DNA of 64,000 nt, from NCBI RefSeq assembly GCF_030162935.1, contig NZ_JASAUZ010000067.1:62001-126000 (forward strand), given 5' to 3'. Below, in pieces: positions 1 through 10,023 of this stretch. Under the pieces are notes generated by a model that did not search any database, was not told the DNA's origin, and saw only the letters and a list, made by a program, of their open reading frames with translations. The translations under genes were made by a program, and so were the position numbers. This DNA comes from Comamonas halotolerans (GTDB lineage: Bacteria > Pseudomonadota > Gammaproteobacteria > Burkholderiales > Burkholderiaceae_C). Position 1 is the stretch's first letter. Each line of letters opens with the position of its first letter.

Positions 1-347
1 CCTGGGGGAATCCAGAACTGCTTGTGGTTGTCTTCGGTCAGTGTCTCGGCCACCCATTGACCAAAAGTGGGCGAATTTTTGCGGATATCCACTGCAACAT
101 CCCACACCGCGCCACGCACCACGCGCACCAATTTGCCTTGTGCATGCGGCGGCAGCTGATAGTGCAAGCCGCGCAGCACACCCTTGGACGAGCGGCTGTG
201 GTTGTCTTGTACAAACTCAAAGCTGGTGCCTGTAGCTGCATTGAATACCTGCTGGTTGAAGCTTTCCAGAAAAAAGCCACGCGCATCACCAAAAACCTTG
301 GGCTCAACAACCATCACGTCCGCAATCGCGGTAGGCGTCACCTTCAT
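1..347 (-). CDS. rfbC: dTDP-4-dehydrorhamnose 3,5-epimerase, partial (C-terminus outside window)
   Basis: The product epimerises C3 and C5 of dTDP-4-keto-6-deoxyglucose in the cytoplasm, the third step of dTDP-L-rhamnose synthesis. About 116 N-terminal residues of an expected ~180 are present. Visible family features are GFFLESF (24-30), DNHSRS (49-54) and LRGLHYQ with the catalytic-base His62, followed by substrate-binding Lys72. The ATG at 347 overlaps the rfbA stop by 4 bp (ATGA), so translation is probably coupled. It is the last visible gene of the minus-strand rfbBDA operon and runs off the left edge. Identification is secure; only the 3' end is unknown. Confidence 0.95.
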   Translation of the reverse strand, partial: MKVTPTAIADVMVVEPKVFGDARGFFLESFNQQVFNAATGTSFEFVQDNHSRSSKGVLRGLHYQLPPHAQGKLVRVVRGAVWDVAVDIRKNSPTFGQWVAETLTEDNHKQFWIPP

Positions 348-1231
348 CGCTTCACACCTTTGAGGCATTGCATCAAATACTTGCCGTAGCCGTTCTTAAG
401 CAGAGGCTGCGCCAGCTTTTCCAGTTGCACAGCATCAATCCAGCCAGCCCGGAAAGCAATCTCTTCCGGGCACGCCACTTTCAGACCTTGGCGCTGCTCC
501 AGCGTGGCAATGAACTGCCCTGCTTCCAGCAAGCTTTCATGTGTACCCGTATCCAGCCAGGCGTAGCCGCGCCCCATCAGCTTCACATTGAGCTGCTGCT
601 GTTCCAGGTACAGCTTGTTCAAGTCCGTGATTTCCAGCTCACCACGTGCCGAAGGCTTCAGCGACTTGGCCAGATCAACCACTTGGTTATCGTAGAAATA
701 CAAGCCGGTGACCGCGTAGTTCGACTTGGGGCTGCTTGGCTTTTCCTCCAGAGACAGTACCTTGCCTTGCTGGTCAAACTCGGCCACGCCATACCGCTCG
801 GGGTCTTGAACATGATAGGCAAACACGGTCGACCCGGTGGTTTGCTTATCGGCACCTTCCAGCAATTTTGGAAAGTCATGCCCATAAAAAATGTTGTCAC
901 CCAGCACCAGCGCACTGGGCGCACCTGCCAGGAACTCCTCGCCAATCAGAAACGCCTGCGCCAGCCCATCAGGACTTGGCTGCACGGCGTACTGCAAATT
1001 CAGGCCCCACTGGCTTCCATCACCCAGCAATTGTTCAAAGCGCGGAGTATCCTGAGGCGTGCTGATGATCAAAATTTCGCGAATCCCTGCCAGCATCAGC
1101 GTGCTCAGCGGGTAGTAAATCATCGGCTTGTCATACACGGGCAGCAATTGTTTGCTGATGGCCAGTGTTGCAGGGTGCAGCCGTGTACCGGAGCCCCCCG
1201 CCAAGATGATGCCTTTGCGTGCTTGTGTCAT
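344..1231 (-). CDS. rfbA: glucose-1-phosphate thymidylyltransferase
   Basis: This enzyme makes dTDP-glucose from dTTP and glucose-1-phosphate, the entry step of dTDP-rhamnose synthesis. The N-terminal nucleotide-binding signature GGSGTRLHP (12-20) and [15 protein letters not shown] (27-41) are intact, and the 295-aa length matches the family. The ATG at 1231 was chosen because it puts the [11 protein letters not shown] strand at its usual distance from the start; a longer reading from 1285 would run into rfbD. It lies 11 bp downstream of the rfbD stop and overlaps rfbC by 4 bp. RmlA is normally feedback-inhibited by dTDP-rhamnose. Confidence 0.97.
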   Translation of the reverse strand: MTQARKGIILAGGSGTRLHPATLAISKQLLPVYDKPMIYYPLSTLMLAGIREILIISTPQDTPRFEQLLGDGSQWGLNLQYAVQPSPDGLAQAFLIGEEFLAGAPSALVLGDNIFYGHDFPKLLEGADKQTTGSTVFAYHVQDPERYGVAEFDQQGKVLSLEEKPSSPKSNYAVTGLYFYDNQVVDLAKSLKPSARGELEITDLNKLYLEQQQLNVKLMGRGYAWLDTGTHESLLEAGQFIATLEQRQGLKVACPEEIAFRAGWIDAVQLEKLAQPLLKNGYGKYLMQCLKGVKR

Positions 1232-1242
1232 GGGTGTGTTTC

Positions 1243-2133
1243 TCACAAAATTTCTTGCAGCATGCGCTTGACGCCATGCTGCCAATGGGGCAACTGCAAA
1301 CCAAAATTGCTTTGCAGCTTGGCGGTATTCAAGCGCGAATTTTGAGGGCGCTGCGCCGGAGTGGGGAACGCACTGGTAGGCACTGGCTCAATGGTCTGCA
1401 CTTTCAATGCCAAATCAGGCCGCAGCTGACGCACTGTTTCGATCACAAACTGCGCATAAGCATGCCAGTTGGTTTCTCCAGCCGCCACGCAGTGATACAG
1501 CCCCAGATGCTCCGGGTGCAGGAGCACATGGCGAATCGCATGCGCGGTCACATCGGCCAGCAGATCTGCACCTGTCGGCGCGCCATACTGATCATTGATC
1601 ACCGTCAGTTTTTCGCGCTCTTGCGCCAGACGCAGCATGGTCTTGGCAAAGTTGCCACCGCGGGCGGCATACACCCAGCTGGTACGAAAAATCAGATGGC
1701 GGCAGCCACTGGCCTGAATGTGTTGTTCCCCCTCCAGCTTGGTCTGACCATATGCCGACAGAGGCGCCACCGCAGCCTGCTCATCGCGCGGCGCATCACC
1801 GTTGCCATCAAACACATAGTCGGTACTGTAGTGCACCAGCAGTGCGTTCAACGCCAATGCTTCACGCGCCAGCACAGCCGGTGTGGCGGCGTTCAGCAAA
1901 CGTGCAAGCTCTGGCTCGCTCTCTGCCTTGTCAACCGCTGTATGCGCGGCTGCATTGACGATGACATCCGGCCGCACAGCGCGCACGCTGCGTGCCACGC
2001 CTTCAGGATCTGCAAAGTCACCGCACAAATCTTGTCGGTCATGACCCAGGGTCACGACTTCGCCCAGCACGGACAGGCTGCGCTGTAATTCCCAGCCCAC
2101 CTGACCGCTGGGCCCCAGGAGCAAAATCCTCAT
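1243..2133 (-). CDS. rfbD: dTDP-4-dehydrorhamnose reductase
   Basis: This reductase uses NAD(P)H for the last step to dTDP-L-rhamnose. The 296-aa protein has a Rossmann motif GPSGQVG (7-13), the STDYVFDG strand (103-110) and the catalytic YxxxK pair Tyr128/Lys132, all typical of RmlD. It overlaps the upstream rfbB by 4 bp and is followed after 11 bp by rfbA, the classic rmlBDAC order. The rhamnose made here would feed lipopolysaccharide O-antigen or another surface glycan. No glycosyltransferase is visible in this window. Confidence 0.97.
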   Translation of the reverse strand: MRILLLGPSGQVGWELQRSLSVLGEVVTLGHDRQDLCGDFADPEGVARSVRAVRPDVIVNAAAHTAVDKAESEPELARLLNAATPAVLAREALALNALLVHYSTDYVFDGNGDAPRDEQAAVAPLSAYGQTKLEGEQHIQASGCRHLIFRTSWVYAARGGNFAKTMLRLAQEREKLTVINDQYGAPTGADLLADVTAHAIRHVLLHPEHLGLYHCVAAGETNWHAYAQFVIETVRQLRPDLALKVQTIEPVPTSAFPTPAQRPQNSRLNTAKLQSNFGLQLPHWQHGVKRMLQEIL

Positions 2134-3200
2134 ATTGCCGCCTGTGCGCTGTACTGTTTCTGCACCCAGTCACGGTAACTACCAGACTGCACATTGGCCA
2201 CCCACTCAGGATTGTCCAAATACCATTGGACCGTCTTGCGAATACCTGTTTCAAAGGTTTCCGCAGGTTTCCAGCCCAACTCACGCTCGAGCTTGCGCGC
2301 ATCGATGGCATAGCGCCGGTCATGGCCAGGACGATCCGTCACAAAGGTGATCTGCTGCGCATAGGACTGACCGTCGGCACGTGGGCGCAGCTGGTCAAGC
2401 AGAGCGCAGACCGTTTTAACGATGTCGATATTGGCCTTCTCGTTCCAGCCGCCCACGTTATAGGTTTCTCCCAGCTTTCCAGCCTCCAGCACACGACGGA
2501 TCGCACTGCAATGATCTCGCACGTAGAGCCAATCACGGATTTGCTGCCCATCACCGTAGATGGGCAAAGGCTTGCCTGCCAAGGCATTCACAATCATCAA
2601 CGGAATGAGCTTCTCCGGGAAGTGCAAAGGTCCGTAGTTATTGCTGCAGTTTGTGGTCAGCACTGGCAGACCATAGGTGTGATGCCAGGCCCGCACCAGA
2701 TGATCTGATGCTGCTTTGCTGGCCGAGTACGGGCTGTTGGGCTCGTAGTTGTTGTCTTCTGTGAAAGCCGGATCGCTGGAACTCAATGTCCCATAGACCT
2801 CATCGGTGGACACATGCAAAAAACGAAAGTTGGTTTTGGCGTCAGAAGGCAGTTCATTCCAATAAGCACGCACTGCTTCCAGCAAACGAAAGGTGCCCAC
2901 CACATTGGTCTGGATGAAATCCTCGGGACCGTGAATGGAGCGATCAACGTGACTTTCCGCCGCGAAGTTCAACACCGCTCGCACCTGGTGTTCACGCAGC
3001 AACCTCCCGATGACTGCGCTGTCACCAATGTCCGCCTGCACAAACACATGGCGTGCGTCGCCTTGTAGCCTCGCCAAGTTTTCCAGGTTGCCTGCATAGG
3101 TCAGCTTGTCAACATTGACCACAGGCTCAGCAGAAGCCGCGAGCCAATCCAGAACGAAATTGGCGCCAATAAAACCTGCGCCACCGGTAACAAGGATCAT
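2130..3200 (-). CDS. rfbB: dTDP-glucose 4,6-dehydratase
   Basis: This extended short-chain dehydrogenase converts dTDP-glucose to dTDP-4-keto-6-deoxyglucose using bound NAD+. GGAGFIG (6-12) binds NAD, STDEVYG (131-137) carries the Asp-Glu acid pair, and Tyr158-x3-Lys162 is the catalytic pair. The length of 356 aa is normal. It is the first gene of the minus-strand rhamnose operon, so the operon promoter should lie in the 89-bp gap at 3201-3289 or further upstream. It overlaps rfbD by 4 bp. Confidence 0.98.
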   Translation of the reverse strand: MILVTGGAGFIGANFVLDWLAASAEPVVNVDKLTYAGNLENLARLQGDARHVFVQADIGDSAVIGRLLREHQVRAVLNFAAESHVDRSIHGPEDFIQTNVVGTFRLLEAVRAYWNELPSDAKTNFRFLHVSTDEVYGTLSSSDPAFTEDNNYEPNSPYSASKAASDHLVRAWHHTYGLPVLTTNCSNNYGPLHFPEKLIPLMIVNALAGKPLPIYGDGQQIRDWLYVRDHCSAIRRVLEAGKLGETYNVGGWNEKANIDIVKTVCALLDQLRPRADGQSYAQQITFVTDRPGHDRRYAIDARKLERELGWKPAETFETGIRKTVQWYLDNPEWVANVQSGSYRDWVQKQYSAQAAI

Positions 3201-3289
3201 GGGTATGAAGTCTTAGAAAGATGATCAATTATGGACTGCCCATGCACAGACCCTGCAGCAGACCGTTTCAGTCTGTTGTTTGGTGCTTG

Positions 3290-4063
3290 TTATTTCCAGC
3301 GTTGTTCAGCCATCACCAGCAAACCCTCGAAGATCAAGTTATCCACCAGTTCGAACGGCCGTGTCATGCTGGGCACCATCTTCCAGCCAGCGCCGCCAGC
3401 CATCACGCAGGCAGGTTCCATGCTGCAGTGCAGGTACAGATGCTGGTACATGCGCTCCACGGCTCCGGCAATTGCATAAGTGCCCCCGCTGGTCAATGCA
3501 TCACTGGTGTTTTTGGGGAACGGCGTCACAGACCCCGTTGGCACATGCAAGCCAGCCGTACCGCTTTCCAGCGCGCGCAGCATGATGCCGTGGCCCGGCA
3601 AGATCAATCCACCTAGAAAATTACCATGGGTATCCAGCGCATCAACGGTCACGGCTGTGCCCACCATCACCACAATCAGAGGACGCTCATTGCCACGCTG
3701 CAGGATATGGTTGCGCGCACCAATCATGGCCACCCAGCGGTCTGCTCCCAAACGCAGGGGATGGTCATAGCCATTGGTGACTCCAGCCTCTTGAAAGGAC
3801 GGTACCACCCACTTGGGTTCAATATCCCATCCGACCATCAGCTCCATCTGATCGTTCACTCGGCGGCGTGCAGTCTCTCCCGCAACCACGCATCCGAGCA
3901 TATGGGTTGGGGTTGGCAGCTTGCTCCACGGGCCTTCTGCCAAGCGCTCAATATGCTCCAGGAACTCTGCGCCATGGGCCAGCAAAGCGGCACCAGGGCG
4001 TGGAGCGTCATACATCGCCCACTTCAAGCGGGTGTTGCCGATATCTATGGCCAAGAATGTCAT
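3290..4063 (-). CDS. coaX: type III pantothenate kinase
   Basis: This kinase phosphorylates pantothenate with ATP in the first committed step of coenzyme A synthesis. The 257-aa protein begins with the ASKHA-fold phosphate motif [12 protein letters not shown] (5-16). It also carries LRLGADRW and GTAVTVDAL, all hallmarks of the type III enzyme, which is not inhibited by CoA. The ATG at 4063 is preferred over the in-frame ATG at 4078 because the DIGNT motif normally starts within ten residues of the N-terminus. In many betaproteobacteria coaX follows birA; no birA is seen here. It is divergent from the BON-LysM gene. Confidence 0.95.
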   Translation of the reverse strand: MTFLAIDIGNTRLKWAMYDAPRPGAALLAHGAEFLEHIERLAEGPWSKLPTPTHMLGCVVAGETARRRVNDQMELMVGWDIEPKWVVPSFQEAGVTNGYDHPLRLGADRWVAMIGARNHILQRGNERPLIVVMVGTAVTVDALDTHGNFLGGLILPGHGIMLRALESGTAGLHVPTGSVTPFPKNTSDALTSGGTYAIAGAVERMYQHLYLHCSMEPACVMAGGAGWKMVPSMTRPFELVDNLIFEGLLVMAEQRWK

Positions 4064-4247
4064 GGGCGGCATTATCAAGATTTTTTACAGTCGTATCCGT
4101 GTGCTTTGCGACACGAATACCGGTTCAGTGCACCATTTCGGCACAAATTGTCAATAAATTTGCTCGTAGGAAGTGTCTGGCCTCACACCCGAATCATTTG
4201 GTATTACATTGAGCCTTCTCCCCAACTATTTTTTCAGGAGTGAATGT

Positions 4248-4727
4248 ATGGGCCTGTTTAGTTTCATCAAAGAAGCCGGTGAGAAGCTGTTTGGCGGCAA
4301 AGACGCGCAAGCGGAGACCCCTACAGCATCGCAAGACGATCTCAACGCGAAAGCCGCTGCAGCGATCGAGACATACATCAACACCCAGAAACTTGGTGTG
4401 AGCAACCTCAAAGTCAGCTATGACGCCAGCCAGGGCAAGGTCACTGTGACGGGTGAAGCCCCTACCCAGGCGGACAAGGAAAAAGTCACCTTGTGCTGCG
4501 GCAATGTGGCCAGCGTGACTTCGGTTGACAACCAGATGACGGTGACCAACCCCGAACCAGAAGCGCAATACCACGACGTGGTGCGCGGCGACACGCTGTC
4601 GGCCATTGCCAAGAAATACTACGGTGATGCCAACAAGTACCCGGCAATCTTTGAAGCCAACAAGCCTATGTTGTCCCATCCAGACAAGATCTACCCCGGC
4701 CAGAAGCTGCGTATCCCCGCGCTGTAA
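4248..4727 (+). CDS. kbp: BON and LysM domain protein, Kbp/YgaU-like
   Basis: The 159-aa protein resembles E. coli Kbp (YgaU, 149 aa), a cytoplasmic potassium-binding stress protein. Residues about 30-100 form a BON domain and 108-157 a LysM domain beginning YHDVVRGDTLSAIAKKYYG. There is no signal peptide, which fits Kbp rather than a secreted LysM protein. The start at 4248 is set by AGGAG at 4236-4240, 7 bp upstream; the upstream reading from 4173 has no such site. A strong terminator follows at 4739. Potassium binding is inferred from homology. Confidence 0.88.
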   Translation: MGLFSFIKEAGEKLFGGKDAQAETPTASQDDLNAKAAAAIETYINTQKLGVSNLKVSYDASQGKVTVTGEAPTQADKEKVTLCCGNVASVTSVDNQMTVTNPEPEAQYHDVVRGDTLSAIAKKYYGDANKYPAIFEANKPMLSHPDKIYPGQKLRIPAL

Positions 4728-4738
4728 TAAACTGCCGC

Positions 4739-4766
4739 AAAAAAGAGCTCTCAAGAGCTCTTTTTT
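4739..4766 (+). terminator. Rho-independent terminator after kbp-like gene
   Basis: A perfect 12-bp stem pairs 4739-4750 with 4755-4766 around the loop TCAA. It has A-rich and T-rich outer arms, so it could work in both directions, but only the plus-strand gene ends here. It separates kbp from galE. Confidence 0.9.
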
Positions 4767-4815
4767 GTATTTACTCCATCTACCGGTACTCACTTATCTT
4801 TGTAGACTTGACTGG

Positions 4816-5835
4816 ATGAAAATCTTGCTCACAGGCGGTGCCGGCTATATCGGCTCTCATACTGCTGTCGAACTTCTCAACGCTGGGCACGAGGTTGTCA
4901 TCTACGACAACTTCAGCAATAGCCGCCCCGAAGCCATTGATCGTGTTGAACAGATCACCGGGGGCAAGCTGACTTGGGTTGAAGGTGACGTTCGCGACCA
5001 AACGCTGGTCGAGAAAACCCTGAACACATACGCTATTGACAGCGTGATTCATTTCGCGGGCAAAAAAGCCGTAGGCGAATCCGTTGCACAACCCCTTGAC
5101 TATTTTGACAACAACGTCAACGGCACCTTGGTGCTGCTGAGGGCCATGCAAACAGCTGGTGTCAAGAATCTGGTCTTCAGCTCATCTGCCACCGTTTACG
5201 GTTCACCCCGATACCTGCCACTGGATGAAAAGCATCCAACCTCGGTCACCAATCCCTATGGGCGCACCAAGCTTTTTGTCGAAGAAATCTTGGCCGACCT
5301 GTTCCATGCAGACCCCAGCTGGTCCATCATCGTTCTGCGCTATTTCAATCCTATTGGAGCGCACCCCAGCGGACTGATTGGCGAAGACCCCTCCGACATT
5401 CCCAACAACTTGCTGCCCTATATTGCTCAAGTAGCGGTTGGACGACGCGCAAGCATTCAGGTGTTTGGCAATGACTATCCAACCCCTGATGGCACAGGCG
5501 TGCGTGACTACATCCATGTGACGGATCTGGCTGTTGGTCACCTCAGAGCACTAGAAAAAATCCACACACTCCAGCACCCGGAACTGCTGACTATCAATCT
5601 CGGCACAGGGCGTGGTTACAGCGTCTTGGAAGTGATTCATGCCTTCGAGCAAGCCTGCGGCAAAACACTACCACACACATCGGTAGCACGTCGCCCTGGA
5701 GATATTGCAAGCTGCTATGCCAACCCAGAACATGCAAAAACCATGCTCAATTGGCAAGCTCAGCATGATTTATTCACCATGTGTGTAGATACCTGGCGCT
5801 GGCAAAGCCAAAACCCCAACGGCTACAACACCTGA
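4816..5835 (+). CDS. galE: UDP-glucose 4-epimerase
   Basis: The product interconverts UDP-glucose and UDP-galactose using tightly bound NAD+, supplying galactose for LPS or exopolysaccharide. GGAGYIGSH (7-15) binds NAD; SSSATVYG and a YGRTK Tyr-x3-Lys pair form the active site. The 339-aa length equals E. coli GalE. The ATG at 4816 gives the standard MKILLTGGAGYIG start; the open frame extends upstream through the previous terminator and is not coding there. The gene is monocistronic, between terminators at 4739 and 5836. Confidence 0.97.
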   Translation: MKILLTGGAGYIGSHTAVELLNAGHEVVIYDNFSNSRPEAIDRVEQITGGKLTWVEGDVRDQTLVEKTLNTYAIDSVIHFAGKKAVGESVAQPLDYFDNNVNGTLVLLRAMQTAGVKNLVFSSSATVYGSPRYLPLDEKHPTSVTNPYGRTKLFVEEILADLFHADPSWSIIVLRYFNPIGAHPSGLIGEDPSDIPNNLLPYIAQVAVGRRASIQVFGNDYPTPDGTGVRDYIHVTDLAVGHLRALEKIHTLQHPELLTINLGTGRGYSVLEVIHAFEQACGKTLPHTSVARRPGDIASCYANPEHAKTMLNWQAQHDLFTMCVDTWRWQSQNPNGYNT

Positions 5836-5867
5836 AAATAAAGCGCCACAAGGCGCTTTATTTTTTT
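5836..5867 (+). terminator. Rho-independent terminator after galE
   Basis: A 12-bp perfect stem pairs 5836-5847 (AAATAAAGCGCC) with 5852-5863 around loop ACAA and runs into a T tract to 5867. It begins directly after the galE stop codon. Confidence 0.92.
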
Positions 5868-5969
5868 ATGCTCTCTGCCCGTTCGAAAAATCTCTGAGCC
5901 AATCAATAGCTTGCATTGGGTACTTGGCAAAGCGATGACGTGCAGAGGCGCGACGTTGGCAAGCCTTAG

Positions 5970-6392
5970 TCATTGCCTCCAGGGCAAGCCCTGCTTGCGC
6001 CATCCGCCGATATTGCCTCGGTGCCCGTTGGCATCAGCATCACCTTCAAATCCTTCCAGAATGTTGTACGCCTCAATTCCTAGCTGTGCAGCACGGGTTG
6101 CAGCAGCTACGGAGCGAACTCCGCTACGACACAACAATACTGCCTTGCACCCCGCTGGCACGGCGGCTTTCAACTGCGTATCAAATTCAGTGTTTGGCGC
6201 CATTGCAGGCCATATTTTCCACTGCACGGCAACAGCTCCCGGCACCTGCCCCACCCAGGCACGCTCTGCATCAGTGCGCACGTCAATCAGCACCGCCTCT
6301 CCTGCCTGTACCCACTGCCATGCCAAAGGAGCAGGTATATCACCCGCATAGCCAGCAGCCGGGGTTATTTGAAGCGTTTGGTGAGTCGTCAT
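5970..6392 (-). CDS. rhodanese-like sulfurtransferase
   Basis: This is a single-domain rhodanese of 140 aa. It has the VLIDVRTDAE strand (34-43), the PGAVAVQW turn (51-58) and an active-site loop LLCRSGVRS with Cys88. Such proteins carry persulfide sulfur, but the acceptor here is unknown. The start at 6392 is the only ATG in frame near the N-terminus; the open frame before it begins with TTG. No strong Shine-Dalgarno sequence is visible. It stands alone between galE (convergent) and the YgjP-type peptidase. Confidence 0.88.
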   Translation of the reverse strand: MTTHQTLQITPAAGYAGDIPAPLAWQWVQAGEAVLIDVRTDAERAWVGQVPGAVAVQWKIWPAMAPNTEFDTQLKAAVPAGCKAVLLCRSGVRSVAAATRAAQLGIEAYNILEGFEGDADANGHRGNIGGWRKQGLPWRQ

Positions 6393-6550
6393 ATGCAATC
6401 CATGAAAAGAACCAGTACTGCGCAAAGTGTCTCACACGCCTTGCAGATGGACCAAGGGCATGCTTAAGGAAACCCATAGTTGCACAGTGCCGTACAACCT
6501 CGGCTGCAACAACTCATGCACCTGATGCTTCGGCGCACCAAACGAATACG

Positions 6551-7303
6551 TTACAACCCCCAGTCAGGAACAGGCTGCTGACGCAGCTCCGCACGCAGAG
6601 ACGGATAGTCGGGGCAAGCAGAGGCAACCACTGCCCAAAAACGCGGACTGTGATCCATCACGCGAAGATGCGAAAGCTCGTGGATCACCACGTAATCCAG
6701 CACCGGCAGGCGAAAGTGCAGCAAACGCCAGTTCAGCATGATGCTGCCATCCGCCTTCGCGCTGCCCCAACGGGTACGTGCATTGGACAAGCGCAGACTT
6801 TGCCATCGCACACCCAGGTCTGGCGAAAAACGTTGCAGCCGCTGCGTAAACAGCGTGCGCGCATGGCGCAGCCACCAAGCGTTAACCAAAGCGCGGACAT
6901 TCGCAGGCGTAGCGTCCACAGGTAACCTCAGGTGAAGCACCCAGCGGTTTTCAGCCACCGTAAAAAGCTCTCCACCACGCGCTGCTGCAGGATTCAGCTG
7001 CAATTGCAGTTGGCCGCCCAAGTAGGGCAGGCTCGCGCCATGACGCCACTCAACACACGGTGTTTGCAGGCTGCGGACTTCTCGCTCATTCAGCTTCGCC
7101 AAGACCCATCGCGCCTTATCCTGCAGGGCAGATTCAATATGGTTCATGCTGACGCGCAAAGGTGCACGTACTGTCAGGCCGCTGTCGCTGACTTCCAGGC
7201 CGATGCTGCGCCGGCTGCTGCGCACCAACAAATAAGCCACGCGGACAGGCCCCAAAGGGGTACTGTGCGTGGCTTGTGGATGAGAAAACGCTGGCGTATT
7301 CAA
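6551..7303 (-). CDS. YgjP/DUF45-type M48-like metallopeptidase
   Basis: The 250-aa cytoplasmic protein has the zinc-peptidase signature HELSH (208-212) followed by VMDHSPRFW (215-223), and upstream TRWGSAKADGSIMLNWRLL. This arrangement defines the YgjP/COG1451 family related to SprT and WSS1. Substrates are unknown in most bacteria. It overlaps plsC by 4 bp and so is co-transcribed with it, a common arrangement in this bacterial group. No signal peptide or membrane segment is seen. Confidence 0.88.
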   Translation of the reverse strand: MNTPAFSHPQATHSTPLGPVRVAYLLVRSSRRSIGLEVSDSGLTVRAPLRVSMNHIESALQDKARWVLAKLNEREVRSLQTPCVEWRHGASLPYLGGQLQLQLNPAAARGGELFTVAENRWVLHLRLPVDATPANVRALVNAWWLRHARTLFTQRLQRFSPDLGVRWQSLRLSNARTRWGSAKADGSIMLNWRLLHFRLPVLDYVVIHELSHLRVMDHSPRFWAVVASACPDYPSLRAELRQQPVPDWGL

Positions 7304-8088
7304 GCTTCGGGACTACGCTGTGTGATGGCCGCTGCAGGGGCTGCAGGGGCTGCAGGATATGCATCAGGATCCAAACGGTGCATTTCACTTTCGATCCAGT
7401 TTTGGACTTCCACCATCAGTTCCTCATGTTTGCGGCCCGTACTGGCAATCATGGGACCAATCGAGACATCGACCACGCCTGGAGTCTTCACAAAAGACTT
7501 TCGAGGCCAGCACTTGGCAGACGTCACGGCAATCGGCACCACAGGCACGCCCGTCATGATGGCAAGGCGCGTGGCGCCGGTCTTGTACTCACCGACTTCG
7601 CCACGTCCCACACGAGTGCCCTCCGGGAACATGATGACCCAGATACCCTGTGCCAATAGGCGCTTGCCTTGCTCTACCACCTTGTGAAAAGCACGCGAAC
7701 CATGTTTGCGGTCAATATGAATCATGTCCAGACTGCCGATCGACCATCCAAAGAAAGGAATGCTGAGCAACTCTTTCTTGAAGACATAAGCCAGTGCGCG
7801 CGGCATGATGGCAGGCATCAGAAAAGTTTCGTATGTGGACTGATGCTTGCAGAGCAACACCACGCCCTGCTGACTATCAGTAGGCAGGTTTTCCATGCCT
7901 TGAACACGATATTTCACACCACAGAACCAGCCAGCGCTATCCACACTCAGCTTCAGCCAGGCGCGTGCAATCTTCCAGCGTAACGCTGGAGAGGCGCCAA
8001 ACACTCGCACCAGCAAAATCAGCAAGGTGTAGGGAATAACAGTGATGCCCATCCACAGCATGTGGATCAAAGAGCGAATAAAAGACAT
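7300..8088 (-). CDS. plsC: 1-acyl-sn-glycerol-3-phosphate acyltransferase
   Basis: This membrane enzyme acylates lysophosphatidic acid to phosphatidic acid in phospholipid synthesis. An N-terminal hydrophobic segment (about 8-30) anchors it. The acyltransferase motif is KHQSTYE, an HX4E version (His82, Glu87) of the usual HX4D, and FPEGTR (154-159) binds glycerol phosphate. The HX4E form with KHQS context is, to my knowledge, usual in betaproteobacterial PlsC, so activity is expected. It follows the gmhB-like gene by 54 bp on the same strand and overlaps the YgjP-type gene by 4 bp. Confidence 0.93.
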   Translation of the reverse strand: MSFIRSLIHMLWMGITVIPYTLLILLVRVFGASPALRWKIARAWLKLSVDSAGWFCGVKYRVQGMENLPTDSQQGVVLLCKHQSTYETFLMPAIMPRALAYVFKKELLSIPFFGWSIGSLDMIHIDRKHGSRAFHKVVEQGKRLLAQGIWVIMFPEGTRVGRGEVGEYKTGATRLAIMTGVPVVPIAVTSAKCWPRKSFVKTPGVVDVSIGPMIASTGRKHEELMVEVQNWIESEMHRLDPDAYPAAPAAPAAAITQRSPEA

Positions 8089-8142
8089 GAAAACAGTCCT
8101 AAAAATGGGCTGGTGTTGCCCCAGAAATCTGAAAGGGCCTTG

Positions 8143-8700
8143 TCACGGTCTCGGAGCTGCTGGAGGCGTTTGTACATCTGGTGCCAGCGCGTCAGCCAAC
8201 GCTTTCCAACTGACGTATCGAGGTACATCCTGAAAGACTCCGTTCAATGGAGCGGTTTCTCCCAGTTGTAGCCATACAACGTGCGCACCTATCGCTTCGC
8301 CAGCTTCGAGGTGCTTCGTGTCTTGCCCAACCACCCAGATCTCATCTGGCTCGGCACCATAGCGCGCTGCAATTTGCTGCAACAATCCCGGTGCGGGTTT
8401 GCGACAGCTGCAACCTTCTTCCGGTGTATGCGGGCAGAAGAAAACCGCTTCAATGCGCGCGCCCACCGCAGCCAATTCACGCTGCATTCGCAAGTGAATG
8501 GCATTGAGGTCATTCAGATCAAAACTGCCGCGCCCCAAGCCCGGCTGGTTGGTTGCCAGCGTTACATGCCAGCCACCACGATTGAGCTGCGCCACCGCAT
8601 CCAGCACGCCCTCCTGAAGCACCCAATCCTTCAGCGCCACGATGGAGTCCTCACCCTCGATATTGAGGGTGCCGATACGATCCAGGATGGCAAGCTTCAT
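8143..8700 (-). CDS. GmhB-like HAD-IIIA protein with altered catalytic residues
   Basis: Length (185 aa) and layout match D-glycero-beta-D-manno-heptose-1,7-bisphosphate 7-phosphatase (GmhB), which acts in LPS inner-core heptose synthesis. The zinc site Cys89, His91, Cys97, Cys99, motif II ATNQPG (49-54) and motif III Lys101 are kept. However, motif I reads LDRIGT: the nucleophile Asp7 is present but the acid/base Asp two residues on is Ile9 (codon ATC). Motif IV reads VGQDTKHLEAG where GmhB has VGDxxxDLxA, so Gln126 and His130 replace the acidic metal ligands. Phosphatase activity is doubtful; it may be a regulatory or non-catalytic descendant. It sits upstream of plsC. Confidence 0.82.
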   Translation of the reverse strand: MKLAILDRIGTLNIEGEDSIVALKDWVLQEGVLDAVAQLNRGGWHVTLATNQPGLGRGSFDLNDLNAIHLRMQRELAAVGARIEAVFFCPHTPEEGCSCRKPAPGLLQQIAARYGAEPDEIWVVGQDTKHLEAGEAIGAHVVWLQLGETAPLNGVFQDVPRYVSWKALADALAPDVQTPPAAPRP

Positions 8701-8802
8701 AGGTCAGAGGCGATGTACGCAGCAAATTGTCCAACGAGAAAAGCGGCGCCACCAGGGTATTTATGCCCAGGCAACAACCGCTCTTGAGAGGATGCAAGCG
8801 CT

Positions 8803-10023
8803 TTACGCACCCATCCAGCGACGCAAGGCCACCGATGCGTTGGTGCCACCAAAGCCAAAGCTGTTGGAGAGCACGGTATTGAGCGCAGCATCACAGGTCT
8901 TGGTCACCAAAGGCATGGTACCCAAAGCTTCATCTGGAGTTTCCACATTCACCGATCCGGCAATGAATTGCTTGTCCAGCATGATCAGGCAATAGATCGC
9001 TTCTTGCACGCCTGTAGCACCCAAGGAGTGGCCCGTCAACGACTTGGTTGAAGAGAAAGGAGGCACCTTCTCTCCAAACAGCGTCTGCATGGCACGCACT
9101 TCCTGCATATCACCCACGGGGGTCGATGTGCCATGCGTGTTGATGTAGTCGATCGTCCCGTCCACGGTTTCCATGGCTTGCTTCATGCAGGCTACAGCTC
9201 CATCGCCCGAGGGCGCCACCATGTCTTCACCATCGGAAGTAGCACCGAAGCCCACAATTTCAGCCAGAATGTTGGCGCCGCGCGCCTGCGCGTGCTCCAG
9301 ACTTTCCAGCACCAGAGCGCCGCCACCGCCAGCAATCACAAAACCATCGCGGTTGGCGTCATAGGCACGTGCAGCTTTTTCGGGCGTTTCGTTGTACTTG
9401 CTGGACATGGCACCCATGCCATCAAACAGCAACGACATGCCCCAGGACAGTTCTTCACCGCCTCCAGCAAACATCACATCCTGCATACCCCAGGCAATTT
9501 GCTGGGCCGCGGCGCCAATGCAATGCGCAGAAGTCGAGCACGCAGAGGTAATGGAGTAATTGATGCCCTTGACCTTGAAATTCGTGGCCAGGCACGCCGA
9601 AACAGTCGAGCTCATGCAACGCGTGACCTGATAAGGCCCCACACGGCGGATACCTTTTTCACGCAAGGTGTCAGCAGCTTCAATCTGGTTGGCTGGCGAG
9701 CCCCCACCAGAGCCCATGATCAGGCCGGTGCGCGGATGGCTCACCATCTCAGGAGTCAACCCCGCCTGGGCAATCGCGTCTTCCAAAGCGATTTGAGCAA
9801 AAGCGGCTGCATCGCCCATAAAACGCAACTGCTTGCGGTCAATACGCGCTTCAACGTCGATCTCGGGAATGCCAGCCACTTGACTGCGCATACCCAGCTC
9901 TTTGAACTGAGGCATGGCTTTGATGCCGGAGCGGCCTTCCCGCAGGGAGGTCTCCACAGTTGCCAAGTCGTTACCAATGCACGAGACAATGCCCGCACCC
10001 GTGATCACTACGCGTTTTTTCAT
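8803..10023 (-). CDS. fabB: 3-oxoacyl-ACP synthase I (beta-ketoacyl-ACP synthase)
   Basis: FabB condenses malonyl-ACP with acyl-ACP and is needed for unsaturated fatty acid synthesis. The 406-aa thiolase-fold protein has the nucleophile in SACSTSAHC (about Cys162) and two catalytic histidines, in [11 protein letters not shown] and [12 protein letters not shown]. It starts inside the fabA stop (4-bp overlap), the classical fabA-fabB operon that commits the cell to anaerobic-type unsaturated fatty acid synthesis. No regulator gene is adjacent. Confidence 0.97.
   Translation of the reverse strand: MKKRVVITGAGIVSCIGNDLATVETSLREGRSGIKAMPQFKELGMRSQVAGIPEIDVEARIDRKQLRFMGDAAAFAQIALEDAIAQAGLTPEMVSHPRTGLIMGSGGGSPANQIEAADTLREKGIRRVGPYQVTRCMSSTVSACLATNFKVKGINYSITSACSTSAHCIGAAAQQIAWGMQDVMFAGGGEELSWGMSLLFDGMGAMSSKYNETPEKAARAYDANRDGFVIAGGGGALVLESLEHAQARGANILAEIVGFGATSDGEDMVAPSGDGAVACMKQAMETVDGTIDYINTHGTSTPVGDMQEVRAMQTLFGEKVPPFSSTKSLTGHSLGATGVQEAIYCLIMLDKQFIAGSVNVETPDEALGTMPLVTKTCDAALNTVLSNSFGFGGTNASVALRRWMGA

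Noticed and set aside
368-1345. Plus-strand frame across rfbA
   Set aside because: Antisense to a confident rfbA; composition is typical of a reversed frame.
7300-8088. PlsC thought defective because HX4D reads HX4E
   Set aside because: Glu at this place with KHQS context is, from memory, normal for betaproteobacterial PlsC, and FPEGTR is intact.
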